Assembly (NCBI GenBank): GCA_023390055.1
Contig: JAEWDP010000128.1
Location: 1-55,670 of the forward strand
Direction of reading: 5' to 3'
Source: Pseudomonadota bacterium
GTDB lineage: Bacteria; Pseudomonadota; Alphaproteobacteria; Rhizobiales; Rhizobiaceae
Length of the DNA stretch: 55,670 nt
The notes beneath the pieces are model-generated. The model was not told the origin of the DNA. It made no database searches and worked only from the letters and a program-made list of their open reading frames with translations. Below, one piece after another: positions 8,454-17,369 of the stretch. Position numbers and translations under genes: made by a program. Position 1 is the first letter of the stretch; each line of letters starts with the position of its first letter.

Positions 8454-9067
8454 GCTTGCAGCACGACGACACGATCACCGACATCGACACGTTCGTAGAG
8501 ATCGATGACGTCATGGTTCATCATGCGGATACAACCGCTCGACATGGCGTGGCCAATCGTTTGCGGCTGGTTCGTTCCATGAATTCGGAACATGGTATCG
8601 TTGCCGTTGCGGTATAGGTACATGGCACGTGCACCAAGCGGATTATTGGGTCCACCAGGAACCCCACCTGCATATTTCATGTTCGTGGCCGGATCACGAC
8701 GGATCATGTTCGGCGTCGGGGTCCAGCTTGGCCATTCGGCCTTGCGACCGACATAGGCATTGCCTGCAAGTTCGCGTCCGGCCCGGCCGACACCAACACC
8801 ATAACGCATGGCTTTGCCACCCTCCATCACGTGATAAAGGCGCTTGGCGGGTGTATCGATGACGACAGTCCCAGGCTTGTATTCAGTGTCATAGGCTACG
8901 ACCTGACGGCGAAGCTCAGGCTTGATCTTGCTGAGAGGAACAGCCTTCAACGGATATGGTTCGTCGGGAAGTGCTGCATAATGGGCCCGATGATTGACGC
9001 CACTGGAGGCACATCCAGTCACAAGAAGCGGTAGTCCAATGAGAAACCCGCGGCGGGAAAGCGACAT
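8450..9067 (-). CDS. L,D-transpeptidase (YkuD domain), lipoprotein
   Basis: This enzyme forms 3-3 cross-links in peptidoglycan or attaches proteins to it in the periplasm. From the ATG at 9067 it has 205 residues. The N-terminus SRRGFLIGLPLLVTGC combines a Tat-like twin Arg with a lipobox whose Cys is residue 19, so a lipidated and possibly Tat-exported protein is predicted. The YkuD domain contains HGTNQ and the catalytic SSGCIRM with Cys179. A start at 9082 adds five residues. A GGAGAT/ATCTCC palindrome lies about 60 bp upstream. Confidence 0.92.
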   Translation of the reverse strand: MSLSRRGFLIGLPLLVTGCASSGVNHRAHYAALPDEPYPLKAVPLSKIKPELRRQVVAYDTEYKPGTVVIDTPAKRLYHVMEGGKAMRYGVGVGRAGRELAGNAYVGRKAEWPSWTPTPNMIRRDPATNMKYAGGVPGGPNNPLGARAMYLYRNGNDTMFRIHGTNQPQTIGHAMSSGCIRMMNHDVIDLYERVDVGDRVVVLQA

Positions 9068-9126
9068 GAATTGTGTCCTCAATGAGTCGATCTGATATTT
9101 GCCAAGTTAAGAAGCTTATGGTTAAC

Positions 9127-9141
9127 GGAGATTTAATCTCC
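9127..9141. promoter_or_regulatory. palindrome upstream of the L,D-transpeptidase gene
   Basis: GGAGAT-TTA-ATCTCC is a perfect 6-bp inverted repeat with a 3-nt spacer, centred about 67 bp upstream of the transpeptidase ATG. It is short enough to occur by chance. An operator role is inference from position. Confidence 0.3.
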
Positions 9142-9219
9142 TGCCAAACGCATCAAGACAGATAATCGCAGTCGCACAATGGGCCATGTTCGCGAGCTTG
9201 TTGTTTCGTCAGGACAATA

Positions 9220-10314
9220 TCAGATATCATCGATAGCATGGATCCACCCATGCCGGTCGTTACCTAGACCGCGCTGAATTCCAACAAGCGCATCGCGCAG
9301 CCTGGTCGTTGTCGGACCAGTCTCGCCATTGCCGATCTGGAACTGTCCACCAGAGAACTTGACGGTGCCGATGGCGGCGACCACTGCAGCGGTACCGCAG
9401 GCAAAGGCTTCCTTCAACTTGCCGCTTGCAACATCTTCACGCCATTCATCAAAGGAATAGGGCCTTTCCGTAATGGTGATACCCTCATCTGCGGCAATGG
9501 CCATCAACGACTTGCGCGTGATACCCGGCAAGATCGTGCCGCCAAGCGGCGGTGTGATCACCGAGCCGTCGTTCATGACGAAGAAGACATTCATTCCGCC
9601 AAGTTCTTCCACAAAGCGATGTTCCGCTGCATCAAGGAAGACAACCTGATCGCAGCCGTTATCAGAAGCTTCCGCCTGAGCGATAAGGCTTGCTGCATAG
9701 TTGCCGCCACATTTGGCAGCGCCCGTACCCCCTGTTGCTGCACGCGTATAATGTTCCGACACCCAGATACTGACGGGTTTGGCGCCCCCCTTGAAATAGG
9801 GGCCGACCGGAGAGGCGATGACGCAGAAGATATATTCCTTCGACGGCCGCACGCCGAGAAAGGTCTCGCTGGCAAACATGAAGGGACGCAGATAAAGACT
9901 GCCCTCTCCTTCGGGTATCCATCTGGCATCGATGCGAACTAGCTTTTCGACTGCCTCAAGAAACACGGCTTCAGGAAGTTCCGGCATGGCCATACGGCGC
10001 GCCGATAAGTTGAAGCGACGGGCATTTTCTCCGGGACGAAACAGGACAACACGTCCATCAGCGGTGCGATAGGCCTTCATGCCCTCGAAAATTTCCTGGG
10101 CGTAATGCAGGACACTTGATGCCGGATCGATCGCAAAAGGTGCGCGCGCCGTGACTTCGGCTGAATGCCAGGACTTGTCGCTGCTCCACCGGATGACCGC
10201 CATATGGTCGGAGAACAGGCTGCCAAATCCAAGGTTTTCAAATGCCTTGAGGCGATCGGCTTCTGCCAGCGGATTTTCATTGGGCTTGATGTCGAAGGTA
10301 AGCGGGACTTGCAT
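9220..10314 (-). CDS. ilvE: branched-chain amino acid aminotransferase
   Basis: This fold-type IV PLP enzyme performs the last step of valine, leucine and isoleucine synthesis and the first step of their breakdown. Its 364 residues place it in the longer branch of the family (BCAT type II, about 360 residues). Recognisable sequences are HYAQEIFEGMKAYR, RMAMPELPE, the Lys-bearing stretch AAKCGGNYAASL (PLP Lys near residue 199), EELGGMNVFFV and the terminal ACGTAAVV. Transcription is leftward. About 200 bp without an obvious gene separate it from the ETF-QO gene upstream. Confidence 0.94.
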   Translation of the reverse strand: MQVPLTFDIKPNENPLAEADRLKAFENLGFGSLFSDHMAVIRWSSDKSWHSAEVTARAPFAIDPASSVLHYAQEIFEGMKAYRTADGRVVLFRPGENARRFNLSARRMAMPELPEAVFLEAVEKLVRIDARWIPEGEGSLYLRPFMFASETFLGVRPSKEYIFCVIASPVGPYFKGGAKPVSIWVSEHYTRAATGGTGAAKCGGNYAASLIAQAEASDNGCDQVVFLDAAEHRFVEELGGMNVFFVMNDGSVITPPLGGTILPGITRKSLMAIAADEGITITERPYSFDEWREDVASGKLKEAFACGTAAVVAAIGTVKFSGGQFQIGNGETGPTTTRLRDALVGIQRGLGNDRHGWIHAIDDI

Positions 10315-10516
10315 GGACAGTGATCTTTCAGGTGATCGAAAATTGTGGGCGCAAACTGCCCCTTCCCCGACAATCTTTCAAGCTGGAATAGGTCAGATTG
10401 GTACGCCGGACGCCACGATATTGCCTTGACGGCCCTTGCACAGCGCCGCCGCCCCATCGTGCCTCAATATGGTTGAGCGCGGCTGAAGGCGCACCAACCA
10501 ACGACGTCATCCTTCC

Positions 10517-12178
10517 TCACATGTTCGAATAGACGGGCCCTTCCCCGCCTTGCGGCGGCACCCAGTTGATATTCTGGTTGGGGTCCTTGATGTCGCAGGT
10601 CTTGCAGTGAACGCAGTTTTGCGCGTTGATCACATAAACCTCGTCGCCGTCCTTTTCGACCCATTCATAGACGCCGGCAGGACAGTAACGTGCCGACGGG
10701 CCGCCATAGACACCAAGCTCGGAGCGTTTCTGCAGGTCCATATCCTTTACCTGGAGGTGGACCGGCTGGTCTTCCTCATGATTGGTATTGGACAGGAACA
10801 CCGAGGAAAGGCGGTCGAACGTCAAGACGCCATCCGGCTTCGGATAATTGATCTTTTGATGCTTTGCCGCCGGCTCCAGGCTCTCAGCATCCGTCTTGCC
10901 ATGCTTCAGCGTCCCGAAGAACGAAAAGCCAAAAAGCTGGTTTGTCCACATGTCGAGGCCACCAAGACCGATACCGACAAATGTTCCAAACTTCGACCAT
11001 AGCGGCTTGACGTTTCTGACCCGCTTCAGGTCACGGCCAATATCGGTCTTGCGCCACTCGGTCTCGATCTCCGCGACCTCGTCATTGGAACGGCCGGCCG
11101 AAATTGCATCGGCGATCTTCTCCGCGGCCAGCATACCGGACAAAACCGCATTGTGGCTTCCCTTGATACGCGGCACGTTGACGAAACCGGCCGAACAGCC
11201 AATCAGCGCACCACCCGGGAAAGATAGTTTCGGCACCGACTGGTAGCCACCCTCGGTGATCGCGCGCGCACCGTAAGAGATGCGCTTAGCGCCTTCGAAG
11301 GTGCCGCTGATTGCCGGATGCGTCTTGAAGCGCTGGAATTCTTCAAAGGGAAACAGGTAAGGGTTCTTGTAATTCAGGTGCACCACGAAACCGACGGCCA
11401 CCAGATTGTCACCCAGATGATAGAGGAAGGAGCCACCACCGGTCGAAAATCCCAGTGGCCAGCCGAAGGAATGCTGTACCAGGCCTGGTTTATGGTTTTC
11501 CGGCTTGACCTCCCAGAGTTCCTTCAGGCCGATACCGAATTTTTGCGGTTCACGCCCCTCGTCGAGCTTGAACCTTGCGATCAGCTGCTTGGCAAGCGAG
11601 CCGCGCACGCCCTCGCCGATCAGCACATATTTGCCGAGGAGTTCCATGCCACGGGTAAAGTTTGCGCCCGGCTCACCGTTCTTCTCGATACCCATATCGC
11701 CGGTTGCAACACCGCGGACTGCACCGCTATCGTCGTAGAGAACCTCTGTTGCCGCAAAGCCCGGATAGATCTCGACACCAAGTGCTTCCGCCTTTTCGGC
11801 GAGCCAGCGACAGACATTTCCGAGAGAGACGATGTAGTTGCCGTGATTACCCATCAGGGGCGGCATCAAGGCGTTTGGCAGGCGAATGGAACCTGCAGGA
11901 CCGAGGAAGAGGAACTGGTCGTCTGTGACCTTCGTCGTAAAGGGATGGTCTTCCTCGTTACGCCAGCCGGGCAAGAGGCGATCGATGCCGGCCGGATCGA
12001 CCACGGCGCCAGACAGGATGTGGGCACCGACTTCAGCCCCCTTTTCCAGGACCACGACGGACAGGTCCGCATTGACCTGTTTCAACCTGATGGCCGCCGA
12101 CAGACCTGCAGGTCCGGCACCGACAATCACAACGTCGAATTCCATGCTTTCGCGTTCGGGAAGTTCCTGCTCGCTCAT
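10517..12178 (-). CDS. electron transfer flavoprotein-ubiquinone oxidoreductase
   Basis: ETF-QO takes electrons from reduced electron-transfer flavoprotein and passes them to ubiquinone in the inner membrane, linking fatty acid, amino acid and some 2-hydroxyacid dehydrogenases to respiration. From the ATG at 12178 it has 553 residues, the usual length. The FAD dinucleotide fold is VVIVGAGPAGLSAA near residue 16-29. The C-terminal 4Fe-4S ferredoxin-like domain has CPAGVYEW and CVHCKTCDIKDPNQNI, giving the four cluster cysteines. The 39 residues upstream from the alternative start at 12295 do not look like family sequence. It is divergent from a D-2-hydroxyacid dehydrogenase that could be an electron source. 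Confidence 0.94.
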   Translation of the reverse strand: MSEQELPERESMEFDVVIVGAGPAGLSAAIRLKQVNADLSVVVLEKGAEVGAHILSGAVVDPAGIDRLLPGWRNEEDHPFTTKVTDDQFLFLGPAGSIRLPNALMPPLMGNHGNYIVSLGNVCRWLAEKAEALGVEIYPGFAATEVLYDDSGAVRGVATGDMGIEKNGEPGANFTRGMELLGKYVLIGEGVRGSLAKQLIARFKLDEGREPQKFGIGLKELWEVKPENHKPGLVQHSFGWPLGFSTGGGSFLYHLGDNLVAVGFVVHLNYKNPYLFPFEEFQRFKTHPAISGTFEGAKRISYGARAITEGGYQSVPKLSFPGGALIGCSAGFVNVPRIKGSHNAVLSGMLAAEKIADAISAGRSNDEVAEIETEWRKTDIGRDLKRVRNVKPLWSKFGTFVGIGLGGLDMWTNQLFGFSFFGTLKHGKTDAESLEPAAKHQKINYPKPDGVLTFDRLSSVFLSNTNHEEDQPVHLQVKDMDLQKRSELGVYGGPSARYCPAGVYEWVEKDGDEVYVINAQNCVHCKTCDIKDPNQNINWVPPQGGEGPVYSNM

Positions 12179-12450
12179 TTCTTGCTCCGCATATCGGCTC
12201 CAGCCCGGCCTTTTCAGTTCTCTTACAACCTCATTCGCAAAAGCCGGTAGGCTTGTCGACCGGCAAAACATCCACCCCTGCCGTTTTTTGGGCATATTGT
12301 TAGATTGCTGGCACCAATGTCATTGTCCCTTGCCTTCACACCAGCATGATCAGAACCTCACAATCTTCATGGGGCATGCATCTGCATTTGAAATGCGGCG
12401 CAAATGGTTGCATTGCAAAAGACCTCAGACCAGAACAGGCGCCCAAGTCG

Positions 12451-13860
12451 ATGCACAACCTCCCCTCCTCCCATTTGCCGGCAACTTACCTTCAAGAGCT
12501 CGCAGCACTTCATCCGGAACTGACGATCCTTTGTCCCGACGATCTTGGAACACGCCATCCGGGCGAACATCCCGACAACCTTGCCTGCGGCATCATGGCA
12601 AGGCCGGCTTCGGCGCAAGCGGCCTCGGCGCTTGTTTCATGGTGCGTCAGCCACGATGTCGCGATCGTGCCGCAGGGTGGATTGACGGGCCTTGCCGGAG
12701 GCGCTGTCAGTCATGTCGGCGAGGTCATCTTATCCTCATCAGGTCTCACCGGCATCCAGTCGATCGAGCCGGAAGAGATGACCGCAACCGTGGAAGCAGG
12801 CGTTACACTTCAGGCACTGCAACAAGCTCTTTCACCCCATGGGCTGACAACCGGGATCGATCTTGGCGCGCGCGGCACGGCAACGATCGGCGGCATGGTA
12901 TCCACCAATGCGGGGGGAATTCTTGCCTTTCGCAATGGCGTCATGCGCCACCAGATCCTCGGACTGGAAGCGGTACTGCCATCCGGCGAAATCTTCTCGG
13001 ACATGACGCGCGTGGTAAAGGTTTCAGCCGGCCCTGATCTCAAGCAGATCTTCATCGGCGGCGAAGGTGCTTTCGGTTTCATCACGCGGGTCGTCCTCAA
13101 GCTCGAGCCTGAGCGTCCATCACGCGCCACGGCCATGATCGGCGTCACGAATGCGTCTTCAGCGCTCAACATCGTGCGCCGTCTTCGAAAAATCGCGACG
13201 GTGACGCTGGAAGCTGCAGAAATGATGTGGCCGCGCTATATCCGCGACCACGCCAGGCGCAAGGGCGTCGATATTTCCTGGCTGGAGGAGGATGCAGCAG
13301 CCCTTTTGATCGAGGTCTCTGCAGAGACGGTCGAAACCGCAACCACCACACTGGAGGAGACCCTTGCAGAGCTTTGGCAACCGCTTGACCTCAAGGGCGG
13401 CATCGTGGCGCAATCACTTCAACAGGCCCGTCAGTTGTGGGACATCCGCGAAGATTCCGGTTTCTTCTATGCAGATATACCGGATGCGGCGTCGTTCGAC
13501 ATTTCGGTACCGCCGACCCATCTCGACACCTATGTGGCAAATCTTCAAACCCGACTGAAGGCGATAGACCCCAGCTATGAGGCTTATGTCTACGGCCATA
13601 TTGCCGACGGCAATCTCCACCTGACGCTCATCAAGCCAGGCCCTTTGCCGGCCGACGAGCAGATTGCTGTCGAGACGGCTGTCTATACCGGTATTCATGC
13701 GGCTGGCGGAAGCTTTTCCGCCGAACATGGCGTCGGCTCAAAGAAGCGCTACGGCTACCAGACCTTCGTGGCGCAGGAAAAGAGGATGCTGGCGCACGCG
13801 CTCAAGCAAGCACTCGACCCCAAGCACCTCTTCAATCCGGGCAAGGTGCCGTTCACATGA
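12451..13860 (+). CDS. FAD-binding D-2-hydroxyacid (D-2-hydroxyglutarate/D-lactate type) dehydrogenase
   Basis: This is a VAO-type flavoprotein: FAD_binding_4 N-terminal domain (PQGGLTGLAGGAV near residue 75-87; GGMVSTNAGG near 147-156) followed by the FAD-oxidase C domain (YGHIADGNLHLTL and EHGVGSKKR, which carry the metal/substrate His residues). Length 469 from the ATG at 12451; the longer frame from 12346 adds 35 unrelated residues. The family oxidises D-lactate, D-2-hydroxyglutarate or glycolate. The divergent ETF-QO gene suggests that this member may use ETF as acceptor, as D-2-hydroxyglutarate dehydrogenase does in mitochondria and some bacteria. Substrate choice is inference. Confidence 0.87.
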   Translation: MHNLPSSHLPATYLQELAALHPELTILCPDDLGTRHPGEHPDNLACGIMARPASAQAASALVSWCVSHDVAIVPQGGLTGLAGGAVSHVGEVILSSSGLTGIQSIEPEEMTATVEAGVTLQALQQALSPHGLTTGIDLGARGTATIGGMVSTNAGGILAFRNGVMRHQILGLEAVLPSGEIFSDMTRVVKVSAGPDLKQIFIGGEGAFGFITRVVLKLEPERPSRATAMIGVTNASSALNIVRRLRKIATVTLEAAEMMWPRYIRDHARRKGVDISWLEEDAAALLIEVSAETVETATTTLEETLAELWQPLDLKGGIVAQSLQQARQLWDIREDSGFFYADIPDAASFDISVPPTHLDTYVANLQTRLKAIDPSYEAYVYGHIADGNLHLTLIKPGPLPADEQIAVETAVYTGIHAAGGSFSAEHGVGSKKRYGYQTFVAQEKRMLAHALKQALDPKHLFNPGKVPFT

Positions 13861-13904
13861 CAGGTCTGAACGGCATTATCTTTGCAGTCGATCACTTCAA
13901 GTGA

Positions 13905-15875
13905 CTATTTGCGGCGCCCTGGCGTCTTTCCGGCGCTAGGTTTCGCACTGCTTTCAGACTTCGCGCCGGATTTCGGCTTTGTCTTCTTTGCGAAGGTTTT
14001 TTCACCTTTCGTGAAAGGCTTTGCGTCCGCGTTGAACGGCTTGCCATCCTTCTTGTAAGGCTTGGCCTTGAAGGGCTTGTCGCGCGCCGGTGGCTCAGCT
14101 CCCTCGATCTGTGTCCGCGTCTTGTCCTTATACGATTTCTTTTTCCAGTCACCGTCCTTGCGGGGCTTGTCGAGACGCGGGCCATCTCTTGGCGTCGTGC
14201 CGTCGTCATCGGTCTGGCGCGAGAATTTGCTGAAATCCGGCGCTTCCTTCAATCTGGTCACGCGGATGCCCCGTTCCATCATCCGATCCTTGCCGAGCTT
14301 TTGCAAAAACCGGTCGGCATGGTCTGCAGCTATTTCCACATAGGTCTCGTCGGCCTGCATCTTGATCGCGCCGATTTCGTTCTTTGTAAGATCGCCATTG
14401 CGGCAGATGGTCGGAATCAGCCAGCGCGGTTCAGCACGCTGCTTGCGTCCAACGGAAAGAGAAAACCAGACTGCCGGGCCAAACGCATGGCGCGGAGTGA
14501 GCGGCCTTGATGCCGGATCACCACGTCCTTCACGCGGCTTGCGATCCGATGACGGCCGGATTGCAACTTCTGCAATATCTTCGGGAGCCGAATGATTGGC
14601 ACGGTACAGGCTGACAAAGGCGCTCGCGAGTTTTTCCGCCCCATGCATTCTGGCCAGGCTGGCAACAAGATCTTCCTCTTCTTCGCGGGGCGCTTGCGAA
14701 AAGACCGGATCATTCAACAGCCGCTCATCATCACGGCGCATGACCTCGTCGGCCGACGGTGGCTGTGCCCAGGTTGGCTTGATGTCGGCTCCCATGAGAA
14801 GCCGTTCGGCCTTTCGCTGCTGGTTGACCGGTACGATCAATGCGCTGATACCCTTGCGACCGGCGCGACCGGTTCGACCACTGCGGTGAAGCAAAGCCTC
14901 CGGATTGGTCGGCAGATCCGCATGAATGACGAGATCCAGTCCCGGCAAGTCGATGCCGCGCGCTGCGACATCGGTTGCAATACAGACACGCGCGCGTCCA
15001 TCACGCATGGCCTGCAAAGCATGGGTACGTTCGTTCTGGGTGAGTTCACCGGAAAGTGCGACCACCGAGAAGTTGCGATTGTTGAAGCGCGCCGTCAGAT
15101 GGTTGACGGCGGCACGTGTCGAGCAGAAGACGATGGCGTTTGTTGCCTCGTAATAGCGCAGCACGTTGATGATCGCATTCTCACGATCGCTCGAGTGAAC
15201 GACCAGAGCACGATACTCAATATCGGCATGCTGCTTTTCTTCGGCCGCCGTGGAAATGCGGACAGCATCACGCTGATAGCGCTTTGCAAGCTTGGCTATC
15301 CCGGCCGAAACCGTGGCCGAAAACATCAGCGTGCGTCGCTCGTCCGGCGCCGATTCCAGAATGAATTCCAGGTCTTCACGAAAACCGAGATCAAGCATCT
15401 CGTCGGCTTCGTCCAGAACGGCAACCCTGATCCTCGACATGTCGAGTACATTTCGGCGAATGTGATCGCAGATACGGCCAGGTGTTCCGACCACAATATG
15501 GGCGCCACGTTCCAGCGCGCGTCGCTCGCTGCGGATATCCATGCCCCCGACACAGCTTGCCACAATGGCTCCGGTCAGTTCATAGAGCCACTCAAGCTCA
15601 CGCCTTACCTGGACTGCAAGCTCGCGCGTCGGTGCGATAACAAGGGCCAGCGGTGCACCGGCGGCGGCAAACCTGTCCTTGTCACCAAGCAGGGTCCTTG
15701 CCATCGCCATGCCGAAGGCAACGGTCTTGCCGGAGCCCGTCCTTGCCGATACGAGGGCATCGGCGCTTGCAAGTGCCGGATCAAGCATTGACTGCTGGAC
15801 GGGGGTGAGCGTCGCGTAGCCGCGTTTCGCCAATGCCTTGGCGATCGCCGGAACGGCGCCTTCATGTTCGGTCAT
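13905..15875 (-). CDS. DEAD-box RNA helicase with DbpA RNA-binding domain
   Basis: This ATP-dependent RNA helicase of 656 residues probably acts in ribosome assembly or RNA turnover. In order: Q-motif region (YATLTPVQQSM), motif I ARTGSGKT (44-51), Ia PTRELAVQ (82-89), motif II DEAD (155-158), motif III SAT, and in the second RecA domain ARGIDLPGLD and motif VI HRSGRTGRAG. A DbpA-type RNA-binding domain lies around residues 460-550. The last 100 residues are a basic Lys/Pro/Ala-rich tail, probably disordered RNA-binding sequence. It is convergent with the flavin dehydrogenase. The tail separates it from E. coli DbpA, so no symbol is given. Confidence 0.92.
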   Translation of the reverse strand: MTEHEGAVPAIAKALAKRGYATLTPVQQSMLDPALASADALVSARTGSGKTVAFGMAMARTLLGDKDRFAAAGAPLALVIAPTRELAVQVRRELEWLYELTGAIVASCVGGMDIRSERRALERGAHIVVGTPGRICDHIRRNVLDMSRIRVAVLDEADEMLDLGFREDLEFILESAPDERRTLMFSATVSAGIAKLAKRYQRDAVRISTAAEEKQHADIEYRALVVHSSDRENAIINVLRYYEATNAIVFCSTRAAVNHLTARFNNRNFSVVALSGELTQNERTHALQAMRDGRARVCIATDVAARGIDLPGLDLVIHADLPTNPEALLHRSGRTGRAGRKGISALIVPVNQQRKAERLLMGADIKPTWAQPPSADEVMRRDDERLLNDPVFSQAPREEEEDLVASLARMHGAEKLASAFVSLYRANHSAPEDIAEVAIRPSSDRKPREGRGDPASRPLTPRHAFGPAVWFSLSVGRKQRAEPRWLIPTICRNGDLTKNEIGAIKMQADETYVEIAADHADRFLQKLGKDRMMERGIRVTRLKEAPDFSKFSRQTDDDGTTPRDGPRLDKPRKDGDWKKKSYKDKTRTQIEGAEPPARDKPFKAKPYKKDGKPFNADAKPFTKGEKTFAKKTKPKSGAKSESSAKPSAGKTPGRRK

Positions 15876-16099
15876 CTATTTTTCTTCCGGAATGTCTTGC
15901 GCATCCGCGCATGGCTGCAACACTCGCAGCTCTCCATTTCGCTCTTCCTACTAACGGTTGCGGCAATTGTCAAAGTGCTGAATAACTAAAATGCACCTTC
16001 CCCCCTTCTGCAGCCACATTCACCTGCAACTGCACTTTCCAGATCAACCCTCCGCTTGCTAGCCTTGCGACGACACAGATCAATCTGGAAGGAACTGTC

Positions 16100-16888
16100 A
16101 TGGATCTCGGTATCAACGGAAAACGCGCGCTTGTACTCGCTTCATCACGCGGCATCGGCCTCGGTATTGCCAACGCGCTTGCCGGCGAAGGCGCTCATGT
16201 GCTCTTGTGCGGCCGCACTGGCGACAAGCTTGAGGCAAATGCTGAGGCCATCAATCAATCCGGCAAGGGCAAGGCCGACTGGGTCGAGGCTGACCTTACC
16301 GACGCACAATTTGTCGACACCATTCATGCTGCAGTCAAGGCTAAGCTCGGCGGGATCGATATTCTCGTCAACAATACCGGCGGTCCGACCCCTGGAACGG
16401 CCGAGGACATGGACCCGGAAAAGCTCAATGCCTTCTTCCAGTCCATGGTGGTCCGCATCATCACCTTGACCAATACCCTCCTGCCGCTAATGAAGACGCA
16501 AGGTTACGGCCGGATCTTGACAGTAGCCTCCTCCGGTGTCTTCGAGCCGATCGCGAACCTGGCGCTATCCAATACGTTGCGCGGAGCACTTGTCGGCTGG
16601 AACAAGACGATATCGAGCGAGATTGCCGGCCATGGAATCACCAGCAACATGATACTTCCCGGCCGCATCCATACCGACCGTATCGATGAACTGGATGGCG
16701 CCAACGCAAAACGGCAGGGCAAATCACTGGAAGAAGTCCGTGCGGCATCCGTGAAATCCATTCCCGCCGGCCGGCTTGGAAAGGTTGAGGAATTTGCCGC
16801 CGCAGCCGCGTTCCTGTGCTCTGAACAAGCAAGCTATATCACGGGCACGATGCTGCGTGTCGACGGGGGCGCGTCAAAATCGATCTGA
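16100..16888 (+). CDS. atypical short-chain dehydrogenase/reductase
   Basis: This 262-residue protein has the SDR fold but lacks the canonical catalytic set. The cofactor motif is ASSRGIGLG (14-22) in place of TGxxxGxG, and NNTGG (91-95) replaces NNAG. The active-site Ser is present (S144/S145). The YxxxK motif is replaced by LALSN at 154-158, so both the catalytic Tyr and Lys are missing. A known subgroup of beta-ketoacyl-ACP-reductase-like SDRs with an imperfect NAD motif and tetrad has this pattern; members are usually annotated as 3-oxoacyl-ACP reductases without proof. The C-terminal YITGTMLRVDGG is typical SDR. Start supported by AAGGAACTGTC upstream. Confidence 0.85.
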   Translation: MDLGINGKRALVLASSRGIGLGIANALAGEGAHVLLCGRTGDKLEANAEAINQSGKGKADWVEADLTDAQFVDTIHAAVKAKLGGIDILVNNTGGPTPGTAEDMDPEKLNAFFQSMVVRIITLTNTLLPLMKTQGYGRILTVASSGVFEPIANLALSNTLRGALVGWNKTISSEIAGHGITSNMILPGRIHTDRIDELDGANAKRQGKSLEEVRAASVKSIPAGRLGKVEEFAAAAAFLCSEQASYITGTMLRVDGGASKSI

Positions 16889-16932
16889 GCCAATCTCGCG
16901 GCTTCGATACAACCTCTTTTACCACTGGTGCC

Positions 16933-16966
16933 AATTGTCGCGTTTGCTATAGTGAGTGCGACAATT
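16933..16966. promoter_or_regulatory. 9-bp inverted repeat upstream of the small membrane protein gene
   Basis: AATTGTCGC at 16933-16941 and GCGACAATT at 16958-16966 are perfect inverted repeats separated by 16 nt, ending 22 bp before the start codon of the next gene. The size fits a dimeric regulator's operator or a leader hairpin. No T-run follows, so it is not a terminator for the SDR gene. Confidence 0.45.
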
Positions 16967-16987
16967 TGGCTCGCGGAGGAGGTTCGA

Positions 16988-17248
16988 TTGAGCAGGATAC
17001 GCATCTGGATGGTCGCGGCAGGTCTGGCGATCATTGTGACGGGGCTTGCATGGGTTGCCCATGGCACCGGCATCATTCAACTGCCGGCCACAGATTTCAT
17101 GAGCAAACTCAGCGTGTGGACCGTCAACGGTTCTCTTGTTGCGGTATTCGGCATGATCGTGCTTTTCGGTTCATGGCGACTTTTGCGCGATGAAGCGCCC
17201 TGTCCCGTCCGGATCGATGAAGACCACGGTGTCCATCGCGAGCCCTGA
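16988..17248 (+). CDS. small two-helix membrane protein, unknown function
   Basis: This 86-residue protein has two predicted transmembrane helices (about residues 8-26 and 46-64), a short polar C-terminal tail and no recognised domain. The start is taken as TTG at 16988 because a strong Shine-Dalgarno GGAGGAGG (16975-16982) lies 5 nt upstream. The in-frame ATG at 16928 would place the inverted repeat at 16933-16966 inside the coding region and has no good ribosome binding site. No function is assigned. Confidence 0.6.
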   Translation: MSRIRIWMVAAGLAIIVTGLAWVAHGTGIIQLPATDFMSKLSVWTVNGSLVAVFGMIVLFGSWRLLRDEAPCPVRIDEDHGVHREP

Positions 17249-17369
17249 GAAACTGTCTTAATGATATTTGAAGCAATGCGTGAACCCGGCGCGTGACACT
17301 CGCCAGGTTCCATTTGCGGCTTCATGCATCTTCCGCTGATGGCATCGTCATGCCATGTCCGATCCTTCG

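Noticed and set aside
8996..9141. A CtrA-type site (TTAA pair near 9105-9125)
   Set aside because: The two TTAA elements are 11 nt apart rather than the 7 nt of the CtrA consensus.
11909..11933. A GGAAC followed by TCGTCG, resembling an EcfG promoter
   Set aside because: The -10 part does not read CGTT at spacing 16 or 17, and the match lies inside the ETF-QO coding region.
14592..15791. A 399-codon open frame opposite the DEAD-box helicase
   Set aside because: Antisense shadow of clear helicase motifs; its own sequence resembles no family.
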